Below are positions 1 to 8,401 of a stretch of 64,000 nt of DNA, piece by piece; position 1 is the first letter of the stretch, and each line of letters opens with the position of its first letter. The DNA lies in NCBI RefSeq assembly GCF_003573695.1, contig NC_039359.1:137045939-137109938 (forward strand), in the 5' to 3' direction. The notes under the pieces were generated by a model, which did not search any database, was not told the origin of the DNA, and worked only from the letters and a program-made list of their open reading frames with translations. Position numbers and translations under genes: made by a program. The DNA comes from Papaver somniferum (Eukaryota; Streptophyta; Magnoliopsida; Ranunculales; Papaveraceae).

Positions 1-2
1 CG

Positions 3-1322
3 TGTATCAAGTTAACTGAAACTGAAGCAAATTATGAACTTAAGCCTGGAACCTTACAGTTGCTCCCAATCTTTTTAGGAAAATAAAATGAAAACCCCTA
101 TTTCCATGTTAGGGACTTTGAGGAAATTTGTAGTACCCTGAAAATTAGAAACCTTGATGATGATGCTTTAAAACTCAGGTTATTCCCATTTTCCTTAAAA
201 GATAAAGCCAAGTCGTGGCTGTATAGTTTGGCTTCCGAATCAATTGAAACCTATGAACAACTTACTTCCGCCTTTTTGAACAAGTTTTTCCCTAGGCACA
301 AAACCTCGTCTATTAGGACGCAAATATGCACGTTTACACAACAGGAGGGAGAATCTTTGTATAGGTATTTGGAAAGGTTCAATGATTTATTAGCCCAATG
401 TCCTCATCATGGTTTAGAAAAGGTTAGGTTAGTTCAGATCCTTTATGAGGGTTTAGATTATCCCACCACAACTACAGTAGAGTCCATGTGTACAGGTGGG
501 TTTGAAAACCAAACAGTTGATAATGTGATGACATACTTGCATGAAATCGCCGAAAAGACCCAACAATGGGAAAGTAATAGGGTACCCCAGAAAACAATTC
601 TTCTAGGCAGAGGAAACGTTAATAGGGTAGAAGAAAGCTACGAATCAGATGCCAAAATTGCTGCTATAGCAAAAAGGTTAGAAGCTTTAGAAGTGGGTCA
701 TACTAGTGATAGAATAGAGCCTTTTTGGGAAGGAAATACTGTTGAACAACAAGCCAATGCTCTCTATAATAACACTATGTTTGATAACCGTCAGAAGTTT
801 GACCCATATTCAGAAACCTATAATCCTGGATGGAGAAACCATCCCAACCTTTCGTGGTCTAAGGGCCAGAATCAAGGTCAGTCTAGTAACTCTCAATCTC
901 CCCCAGGTTTTGGCTATACTAAGAATCCTTCAGCCCCGGCACAGTTTCGGAACCCTCCGGATAAGAAGATTATGAGTTTAGAAGAGTCTCTTGCTTTGTT
1001 AACTCGTAACACTATGCAGTTTCAGCAATCTGTTGCTCAAGGTATAGAAGAAAATAAGAGAATAGGTCAGGCTAACTCTCAGGCTATTTCCGAGTTGAAA
1101 ACCCAGGTTAGTCATATAAATGAGTCTTTAAGAGAAAGAGTTAAGTTTCCTAGTCAAACTCAACCCAACCCTAGAGGATCTCATGAAGTAGGTGCACAAC
1201 CATCGAATCAGTTGAATGCTATTAGAACCCTTAGGAGTGGTAGGGTAGTAGACAATCAGGTAAACATGCCCGATAGTGAACATACTGTAGTTCACCCCTC
1301 AGGATCTCATCCCCGAAATTGA
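3..1322 (+). pseudogene. Athila-lineage Ty3 retrotransposon gag, broken
   Basis: The reading frame is open from the window start and encodes a Ty3/Athila-type capsid protein. Recognisable blocks are KAKSWLYSL, the FLNKFFP block, LYRYLERFNDLLAQCPHHG and VQILYEGLDYPT, followed by a Gln/Asn-rich linker and the LRSGR motif near the C-terminus. Two lesions are visible. An in-frame TAA lies at 84-86, inside otherwise continuous homology (GTLQLLPIFLGK, stop, NENPYFHVRDFEEI). An apparent one-base insertion in the C run at 1311-1314 moves the frame just before the stop; the other frame goes on as PEIEPDLVIV. The CCHC knuckle, protease and N-terminal reverse transcriptase expected downstream are missing, because mitochondrial DNA begins soon after 1.35 kb. 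The partner half of this element resumes at about 28.97 kb in the same orientation. Confidence 0.85.
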
Positions 1323-1488
1323 GCCTGACCTAGTTATCGTATATGCATGTAGTCTAGAGCCAAATTATAGGTGAAAAATGAAAGTGCAAATACTTTTTGC
1401 ATCTGGTGAGATCTAGAAAGTTTCCTGGCTTTCTTGTCCCACAAGGAAGGAACAAAAGAAGAAGCATCCTCCTTCGTCGGATCCCTTA

Positions 1489-1526
1489 GCCGTTTTTCTT
1501 CTCTACCATGACGAATGAGTAGGCAT
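1489..1526 (-). pseudogene. rps12: rps12 5' stub
   Basis: On the minus strand this is an ATG followed by CCTAC, then ATTCGTCATGG and GTAGAGAAGAAAAACGG. That is the start of plant mitochondrial rps12 with roughly 15 internal bases missing. It lies 48 bases downstream of nad3, the usual nad3-rps12 co-transcription order. After codon ~17 the sequence departs completely from rps12. The internal deletion also shifts the frame into an early stop, so no S12 protein can be made. Known: nad3-rps12 is a conserved plant mitochondrial operon. Inferred: recombination in the donor mitochondrial genome cut rps12 here. Confidence 0.6.
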
Positions 1527-1574
1527 CACTCTTTCCTTTGTCCTTCCCATTGAGCCCTCTCACTAGTGTAGTGG

Positions 1575-1931
1575 TTACTCCCGATCCGAAGCACCCCTTT
1601 TCCATTCATAGAGAGATCCAATCGTCAAAATCAATAAAAAGGCCATCATGGACCAAGATCCAAAGGGATCAATCTTGTTGGGAGAGACTGCCCAAGGAAA
1701 GAAAAAGGTGACTTCCAGATCAGGGATAATAAATAAAATAGAAACCAGATAAAATCGTATATCGAAACGACTTCTGGCATCACCGGAAGGATCGGAACCA
1801 CATTCGTAGGCCGACAATTTTTCTGGATAGGTCGAACTATTGGAAGCAAATAGAAAAGGAAGACCTAGTGAGATCAAAGAAACTAGCGGACTGATCACTA
1901 AATAGATACAAATAGGTGCAAATTCTGACAT
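1575..1931 (-). CDS. nad3: NADH dehydrogenase subunit 3 (mitochondrial origin)
   Basis: Encodes a 118-residue membrane subunit of respiratory complex I that sits beside the quinone channel. The start chosen is the ATG giving MSEFAPICIYL; an upstream in-frame extension to 2015 is not part of the family. The conserved loop KLSAYECGSDPSGDARSRFDIRFYLVS, with the subunit-3 Cys, is present, followed by two hydrophobic segments and a charged C-terminus ending in SDRE. Several codons are in the unedited state (for example SDPSGD and VSPNKIDPFGS), as expected for plant mitochondrial DNA that needs C-to-U editing. Length matches the family. It is followed by an rps12 stub. In the nucleus it would not be edited and is expected to be silent. 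Confidence 0.96.
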   Translation of the reverse strand: MSEFAPICIYLVISPLVSLISLGLPFLFASNSSTYPEKLSAYECGSDPSGDARSRFDIRFYLVSILFIIPDLEVTFFFPWAVSPNKIDPFGSWSMMAFLLILTIGSLYEWKRGASDRE

Positions 1932-2271
1932 GACCACAGCCCACTTACTTCTCTCGCTCTGCTCGCGGTGTTCCTTACTCGCGGAGCGGCATACCGAAAA
2001 AGTAGATTCTCCCACCTCCAGTTTTCTTTAATGCAAGGCTTCTCGCGTTCAGGCACGAAGAGATTTCAAACTATATAAACAAATAAAATATGAAGAATGG
2101 AACTCCGGTATCGAATCGAGCCATAACTCTATGGAGCCAATCCAACGCGACGATGTCATTTCAATCAACAACCAAGTCAAAGGAAAACCCTCAATTTAGC
2201 TAGTGAATGACCTCGCTGATCACAGACGCTATCTCTTAAAATGCTCTCGCTACTTCCAGAAACGAATTCCT

Positions 2272-2359
2272 CTTAGATCGGAATAGCATTCACATCATAG
2301 TCGAAGATTTCAGAGATTAGTTGAAGATGGGCGCCTAATTCCAAATAGGCCTCTATCAG
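2272..2359. repeat. partial second copy of nad4 5' leader
   Basis: CTTAGATCGGAATAGCATTC and the following TCGAAGATTT, AGAGATTAGTTGA and GATG(A/G)GCGCC blocks match the nad4 start region at 10809-10925. This copy lacks the bases carrying the nad4 start codon and has other small deletions. It is a recombination leftover within the donor mitochondrial genome. Confidence 0.75.
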
Positions 2360-3482
2360 TGCAAGTCAGCTAAAAAGTCAGTGCTGTTGGAACGAGAGAA
2401 GAAAGAGAAGTGGACCCAAACCGATTCAAGCCGAGCAATAGTGTAGAAAGCCTTCTGGGCCGATGACCATGTGGAAGTCGACTAGATGATTGGAGGATGC
2501 TTACTTCCGCGTATTAATCGTCCGAGCCTCTGATATGAACAACTTTCTTCTCTTGCATCCCAAGATTCATGGATGAAAAAATTATATACCCTTTAGGCCC
2601 CATGCCTAACATAACTTAATACTGACCCATTTTTCCTTTTTTTATTCTGTTTCATATCTTCTTTTGACAGCAGGAAAGCTTCCTCGACTAAATAGAGTTT
2701 CTTGGTTACCAACCGGAGATTTGCAGAAACTACAGCAACGGGATAAAGAGGATGAAAGGATCCAGATGCCCCCGCATGGAGAGCTAGAAACCGAAGATGT
2801 GCAACAACCGAAGATTGTAGACTACATGAATATGACAATGAAGGGCTAGAGCATAATTATGCTATCGTTTCTACCTTGGCGAAGATTTATTTAAAACTTT
2901 GGATGGAACTTCTCCTCTGAGGTTTCCCGAGAAGGCCTTGTTTACACTGCTTTGAAAACGGTTTCAGACTTTACTCTCAGAGCCCTTAGGTTAGTAGCCA
3001 TCTACACTGACTCTAGCACCCGCGTCAAGTGGTGGTACCGCTCGCACGCTGTGGATCAACACCACTAAGGGGTGCTTTTCTTTCATTAATTGCCATCTTC
3101 TTTTCCTGGGTCTTCCCCCTATATACGCCTCCCATGCTTCCAGGTGATTGGCCCGTAGCCGGCATAGCTGAGTGTCTTCCTGTGTTCTCGTAATTGTTTA
3201 TATAGTTCTTTCTTGTCTTCTTTCTTTGGATCCTCGCCTAGTTTCACTTCTTTATAATTTATTCTCCTCGAAAGACTATATCTAAATACTGTGCTTTCTG
3301 GCACCCTTCAGCATCTCTTTGATAGCTACCACTCAATCTTTTACACCAATGTATCGTACTCTCGCGACCAGGTCATCATAAAAAGTAGGGCTTTCATTGA
3401 TTAGTAAACCTCCGGTGCTGGTAAGGTTGGGACCGTGGTCGTCCGTCTCCGGGTTGCCGGCCGATAAGATTTATGAGATGGA

Positions 3483-3524
3483 CCAGACAGCTGGCTATTC
3501 CTTTCTAAGGAGTCAGCTGTCTGG
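3483..3524. repeat. inverted repeat / hairpin
   Basis: CCAGACAGCTG and CAGCTGTCTGG form a perfect 11-bp stem, with a 20-base loop that holds a weaker inner pairing (TTCCTT/AAGGAG). It lies downstream of nad1 exon 3 on the minus strand. It may be a stem of the split group II intron or a transcript-end stabiliser. Confidence 0.6.
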
Positions 3525-3990
3525 GCGAGTCAACTTATTCTAGGTTCCGAGTTACCTTCTTCTAGGCTCCGCTGGACGACACGGCATTCTCCTTCAAATA
3601 TATAGGCCGGCCGTCCTTGTGATGGTTCCCAAGGGTCCAATATGAGCACTTAGGTCTACGTTGCCACGATCTTGTTCTATGGAAGCGGGCAGGCCTGCTG
3701 AAGTTCGGCCCGGTTTTTTGGTGTCCTAGGAGAGGGATTGGCCTTTCTAACGCATATTCTGTCTACAGGCATGGCCCCATTCATACAAGTGTTTTCGATC
3801 GGAGCATCAAGCAGCGCAACCCGGTTCTACTTGACTAAGCCCGTGCTCGTCCAAGGAGGGAGTTTACTGACTTGCTAGAGTCAGGCTCGAAGATAAGAGG
3901 ATGTCCTACATGTGAGGGAGTTTTCTTTCTTTACCCAACTAACCCGTGGAACTAAGGGCCCCGACCCTACATTCATGAGTTTCGAATGAA

Positions 3991-4120
3991 GAATTTAAGC
4001 CTTGTTCTTTGATTTTGAAGTTGGTAAAGACCCACCCCTTGTTTCAGTCAGAATAAGTCCCCGGGACCCCGGGACATTGGCTTCCGCCAACAGTGAACTA
4101 TTAAGGATCGCATCCCGCGC
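3991..4120 (-). other. 5' end of trans-spliced group II intron after nad1 exon 3
   Basis: Directly after the last nad1 exon 3 codon (TAT, Tyr) the minus strand reads GCGCGGGATGCGATCC, a group II intron-type 5' start. The frame runs on by chance to 3995 but is intronic. The rest of this half intron probably continues to lower coordinates without a clear end. Confidence 0.6.
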
Positions 4121-4395
4121 ATATTCGACATTATAGCCTGCAACTAATTCAGCTTCCGCTTCTGGGAGATCAAACGGAGCTCGATTCGTTTCTGCTAGAC
4201 AAGAAATAAAGAACATAACCAATACGGGGAACAAGGGAATACCGAACCATATCTGCTTTTGCGCCATGACAATCTCACTCAAATTACAGGAACCTACACA
4301 TATTAGTACAGTAATCAGAATCAGACCAATAGAGACTTCATAAGAGACCATTTGAGCTGCAGATCGTAATGCTCCTAGAAAGGCATATTTCGAAT
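4121..4395 (-). CDS. nad1: NADH dehydrogenase subunit 1, exons 2 and 3 fused
   Basis: Encodes the central part of the complex I subunit ND1, the quinone-site membrane protein: [20 protein letters not shown] through [20 protein letters not shown] to AGYNVEY. In plants these are exon 2 (83 nt) and exon 3 (192 nt), normally separated by a cis-spliced group II intron (nad1i477). Here 83 + 192 = 275 nt are continuous. The outer borders fit: a group II domain V/VI lies just upstream at 4396-4490, and a GCGCGGG intron start lies just downstream. Positions usually repaired by editing already read as the edited residue ([18 protein letters not shown]), unlike nad3, nad4 and nad6 nearby. Exons 1, 4 and 5 are not in this window, so the fragment cannot make ND1 alone. 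Confidence 0.93.
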
Positions 4396-4490
4396 ATAGA
4401 GGAGTTCCCAACAATCAACGAGTTGATCATACCCCTGCTATGAACCGTACGAGCACGTCCTCTGTCACCCCCACCGCGCTTACGGCTCTA
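4396..4490 (-). other. 3' half of trans-spliced group II intron (domains V and VI) before nad1 exon 2
   Basis: On the minus strand GAGCCGTA pairs with TACGGTTC (4442-4488), the base of a group II domain V, here with an enlarged distal part. A short TGATCAACTCGTTGA stem typical of domain VI follows, and exon 2 starts about 10 bases later. This is the 3' part of the nad1i394 intron, which is trans-spliced in plants; the 5' partner is elsewhere in the mitochondrial genome. Confidence 0.75.
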
Positions 4491-5074
4491 TACCCCAACC
4501 CAACTTGCTCTGGCCCCGGGTCCTACCTTTCTCTTCCTCGGTAAGCGGACCGTGGGAGCATGGGGGCGGTATCTGCTGAAGACATCTGCCTTCTAATGTG
4601 CGATTCAAGACGTATTCCTCTTGATTAGATGTCTCCAGATGAACTTGATTATATAAACAATTACGATCAACTTTCCGAAAGAATGAAACTCATTTACAGC
4701 AGTCTAAGAAGATTGAATACAGAAAAGAATTGATTCTACTTAAGATAAAACAACTAGATCAAAACGTGGTTGAGCTCTTTTTTATAGCTGCGATCGAGCG
4801 AAAACAGCTGTATAAAGGAGAAAGTTGTGCTTAAACTTCAAACTTGACATGAGTCGGTTGTTGAACTTTTGTTGACATCTGAGGTAGTTTCTTTGTAGCT
4901 TGGTTGATAGTGTTTCGCTAGTTATTATGTATTGATATACCGACGATTCGAACCTACAACAACGAGAGGTCTTTTTTGCATCGCATGATAGGCTTCAAAA
5001 AGCACTCTTTTATCAGAGGGAGGCCTAAAGACTGCCCAACCAAGGCTTAGACCTATTAAAGATATCAGTGTGAT
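4491..5074. other. mitochondrial spacer, no gene seen
   Basis: This lies between nad6 and the nad1 half intron. No conserved frame. A GGTTCGAATC-like T-loop sequence on the minus strand near 4945 has no pairing arm and is not called as a tRNA. Part of this may still belong to the 3' half intron of nad1. Confidence 0.5.
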
Positions 5075-5095
5075 TGACCAGACTGCGCTACACCT
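5075..5095 (-). other. trnP-like 5' fragment at the nad6 3' end
   Basis: Twenty-one bases (AGGTGTAGCGCAGTCTGGTCA on the minus strand in two halves: AGGTGTAGCG and CAGTCTGGTCA) are identical to the acceptor and D-arm start of trnP-UGG at 16316-16336. Homology stops after the D-arm. The TAG within it is the stop codon of nad6. Confidence 0.75.
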
Positions 5096-5696
5096 TGAGC
5101 GGATCTGTCGTCCTCCTCATTATAGTCCTCCTAGAATCAATTGCATTTCGTCGGAATACATCCTGTCTTTTCACTTTAGTAGTCCTATGCATTGTCAGTA
5201 CTATAGCCCCAATCATGGCTACTAATAAAATCAGACTAGGAACCAAAAACCAGACGGAATAGTAGGTATAAAGTAAATTGCCCAATGTTTCCAAATTAGT
5301 CCAACTTTGTACCTTTCCGGCATAAACCGTATATCTCAGAGAGGTCGTCTGGGTTGGTAGTAATGGAATGGTTTCATTGTCTAAAATAAAGAACATTTCC
5401 CACCAAAGGATCAGTCCAATAATACCACTCACTGGTAAATAGCGCAAGACTTCTTCGTGAATCTCCGCTATTTGAATATGGAACATCATCACAACGAATA
5501 GGAATGAAACAGCAATAGCTCCTATATGAACTACTAGGAAGATCATAGCAGAGAAGTCGAGACCTAACAAAAGAAGTAAACCTGAAGTGTCGCGAAAGAC
5601 TAGGATGGGAAACGAAACGGAATGTACCGGATTTTTTGCACGTGCAACCATCAAACCAGAGACCAAAGCAGGGCTCGACAAAACAGAAAGTATCAT
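5088..5696 (-). CDS. nad6: NADH dehydrogenase subunit 6 (mitochondrial origin)
   Basis: Encodes a 202-residue complex I membrane subunit. It starts MILSVLSSPALVSGLMV and contains LLLLGLDFSAMIFLVVHIGAIAV and the long amphipathic segment EEVLRYLPVSGIIGLILWWEM. A late hydrophobic segment (VWFLVPSLILLVAMIGAIVL) and a basic tail (KVKRQDVFRRNAID) follow. Codons such as SSPALV, VSFPILVFRD and YYSVWFLVPS are in the unedited state. Two residues are missing around TIPLLPTQTTSL compared with the usual plant form. The last residues (TTDPLKV, stop) differ from the usual end because the 3' end runs into a tRNA-Pro-like sequence that supplies the stop. Otherwise full length and unbroken. Confidence 0.96.
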   Translation of the reverse strand: MILSVLSSPALVSGLMVARAKNPVHSVSFPILVFRDTSGLLLLLGLDFSAMIFLVVHIGAIAVSFLFVVMMFHIQIAEIHEEVLRYLPVSGIIGLILWWEMFFILDNETIPLLPTQTTSLRYTVYAGKVQSWTNLETLGNLLYTYYSVWFLVPSLILLVAMIGAIVLTMHRTTKVKRQDVFRRNAIDSRRTIMRRTTDPLKV

Positions 5697-8336
5697 GGTA
5701 CGTCGTCCTTCCCTAAAATGGAACTTTCATGCTGGAGCAAGAACTAGCATAAAATTTGATCTATTACGACCAGCGCGGTTGTTCGTTATTTCATTTTCTC
5801 TTCTTCCAAGCCCTTCTTAGAATCACTGAGTTACATTGATTCAATTGTCTCAAGACGCATGATAGAAAGAACTATATAAACAAATAGAACATCTCTATAT
5901 AAACAATATAAGATGTAGTGCCTTGCGTCAGCCTTTGATCTCGAAGAGCCAGAAGGGCCAAAGCACAACAAGCCTACCCATCATCAAAGCAAAGCCCATG
6001 CAAGAATGACCTCGCCACCCTTGGATGGTTTTTTGGGATCAATAATCTCCTTACCATCAGCTCCTTTAACGCCTGAAGTTCCAATAGGTTGAATTTTTAT
6101 CCCTCTCTAGAAAGATTGGCGGAGAAACGAGTCTTTCCTTTCAGTAGGTCTCATTACATTGAGAGATAGGGACAAGGAGAGAGACCTATGAGAAACACAC
6201 AAGCAGATCGGAGAGATCAGATAGCCAGATATGTGATGATCCACCACTGCTGCTAAGTCCAATCATGAAAGAGTCATCTGCTTGCCATCGATGTTGTGCG
6301 ATTAGTCACGCGCATACGTTTTCTTACCGGGAGGGAAAGTACTGAAATGAAGGATCTGTCGAAAGCACTAGGATCCGGATCTGCTGCGCTTACTGATTCA
6401 ATCACAGCTGATACGCATTCAATTGTAAACAGAACACTGGTTAATTTCACAGTTAGCAAATCTGTACCCTAGCAGCCTATTCTCTAGCAGCTGATTCAAG
6501 ACCAGCCGATTAAATTGCAGCTACTTCGAAAAAACTGATTATTATGGCGGACCGGCTTCCCAGAAAGGTTAATGCCCTATCCTAGGATTGGATTCATCCC
6601 CATATGGAACTGAAACCAGAGCAAGAACCTAAAAAGCGATAACAAGCTAAAAGGCGCATCTCTCTAAGCCAAGATCGTCTGCTCCTCAGAGCAATTGATC
6701 CAAAAAGTACCACAGCTCCTTCCTTCTTAGGCGAGCGAAGTGACCCCCGTTGGACGTTGGAAGAAAGAAGCTAATAGAGAAGAAAATAAAGAAAGAGGTG
6801 AACTCGATCGGGTTAACTCAAAAATTAAGAGAGTTCGCATCGAATAAGCCAATTGAGACTATCGTCTGTTTACAGCAAATCAAGATTAGATGGAGAAAGA
6901 GAGCTTCAGTCAACACAGTCCTAGAAGCTAAGCTCCATTCATGCCCACTTCTATTCCTAAGAGCCCATCATTCTACTAAAGGACGGAGGCTACTTTCGGG
7001 ACATTGGTTGCAGCGATTTGTAGACCAATATCAAAGGTCTTCGCTCCTGTCTCGTGATTCACTGTGCATCTGAGATGAATAAATGAGGGTCATTCTTTGT
7101 TCAAAAAGAGACAACAGCCTATAGGCACCTCTCCAGCTTATGTCCAGACTAGGACTCCAGATCCAGCTATCCAGCATCAAATGTGCTAAACCCCCTAAAG
7201 AATCCAAGCTCTAGGACTCTCACCGATCTGTCATCCGAACTACTAAGAATTCTTTAGAGAATGGTTGCCTTGCTATGCAGATAGCATTAGTTCGAGGAGT
7301 AAGGAGCCTCTTTCTAGCCTGCGATGAGCTACTTCTTTTATTTAGGAAAAGTCCTCTACTCTATCTGTACCGAGAAATGAACTAATTGGGTAATAAGTGT
7401 GGAACTTTCCGTTTCCTTAAGAAATTAAAAGGGTTTTTCTAGCTTGCCGATGAATATAAAGAAGGTTATTCCAGACGCGGGGACATAAAGTAAAATGATA
7501 AAGGAAGTGTCTCACTAAGTTATGTTCCTGCCTAATCTGGATGACTCTAAGAGGAGGTTTCCCGCTGAAGGTCGCAAAAGAAGAAGTCCCGGATATATAA
7601 TTAAAGGCCTTGTTCTGTAAGAAAAACCTCCGCCTCTGGATAGGTGGTCACAAGTTTTGAGGGCTCAGTATAGGCGTCCGCTAATGAGAGAAACCACGCA
7701 AAAGGAGCGAAGGGGAGTTCTTGAACCGAAGGAACAAAGCCAGTAAGCTCACAAGAGAGTCTACTATAACTATCTGAAAAAAAGAGTCTGGTCCAAGTCT
7801 TCGATCTCATAAGTAAGGTTCACAAGCACAAGTCATTAAAGGTCGATATGTGTCCGCGTTGTTTTGAGTCTAAGAAGTCCCGGCAACTCTTTTTCTTATA
7901 TTTCAACCAACACTCAGTATCGGAATTTCCGCCAGCTGGTTAGACTCTTACATTAGCTGCTCTGAACATTGTTTGCCGAGTCAGCTTCAATGTCTAATGG
8001 AATGGAAGCAGAGATGCTCTCTTTGCCGTCAGCGGAAAGCAAGTCCATTTCACTTCAGTCTACTTCCAATCAAGACTATGTTATCCTTTCTCAGGCCGGT
8101 AAGCTAGTGAGTCAGATGGACCAGCAACAACTGGGACAAATCCTTCTTTCTCTCTTCCTATCGATGAACACAATGATGTAGTACTACCACCAAACCACCA
8201 CCCTCTTCTGTGGGGCAACACACCCATCTCATCTGGGACATGCGGAGCAAAGGCAACGAAATAGCAATCCGAATCTGGTCCGCTGGTACAACACAATACA
8301 GGGTTGCCATTAGAGATTCCATCGGTAGGGCAGCCT
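5697..8336. other. mitochondrial intergenic DNA, no conserved gene
   Basis: I see no known mitochondrial gene, rRNA or tRNA here. A 107-codon open frame on the plus strand (6750-7073), Lys/Arg-rich at its start, is unrecognised and probably chance. This is the kind of long, unconserved spacer typical of angiosperm mitochondrial genomes. Confidence 0.6.
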
Positions 8337-8393
8337 CCTACGGGTCCCTCATATAGACATATGAGTTCTTTCATCCCTTTTCTTTTCTTTGCT
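8337..8393. repeat. short dispersed mitochondrial repeat, copy 1
   Basis: CCTACGGGTCCCTCATATAG, then ACATATGAGTT and a T-rich tail. It matches 20787-20846 almost base for base. Both copies lie just downstream of a gene (nad4 here, rpl5 there), so the repeat may be a shared 3'-flank element or a recombination point. Confidence 0.8.
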
Positions 8394-8401
8394 GATTACG
8401 A

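Larger units (their letters stand above)
2016..3990. other. mitochondrial intergenic DNA, no conserved gene
   Basis: No recognisable gene in this stretch. It holds a partial copy of the nad4 5' region (2272-2359) and a strong hairpin (3483-3524). The part nearest nad1 (roughly 3000-4120) should include the 5' half of the trans-spliced nad1 intron that follows exon 3. Small open frames at 2593-2838 and 3119-3304 resemble nothing I know. Confidence 0.6.

Noticed and set aside
1932..2015. N-terminal extension of nad3 (28 residues)
   Set aside because: The family starts at MSEFAPIC. The extension is Ser/Arg-rich and unlike any ND3.
4930..4965. GGTTCGAATC T-loop on the minus strand
   Set aside because: The stem does not pair and no tRNA body is upstream.
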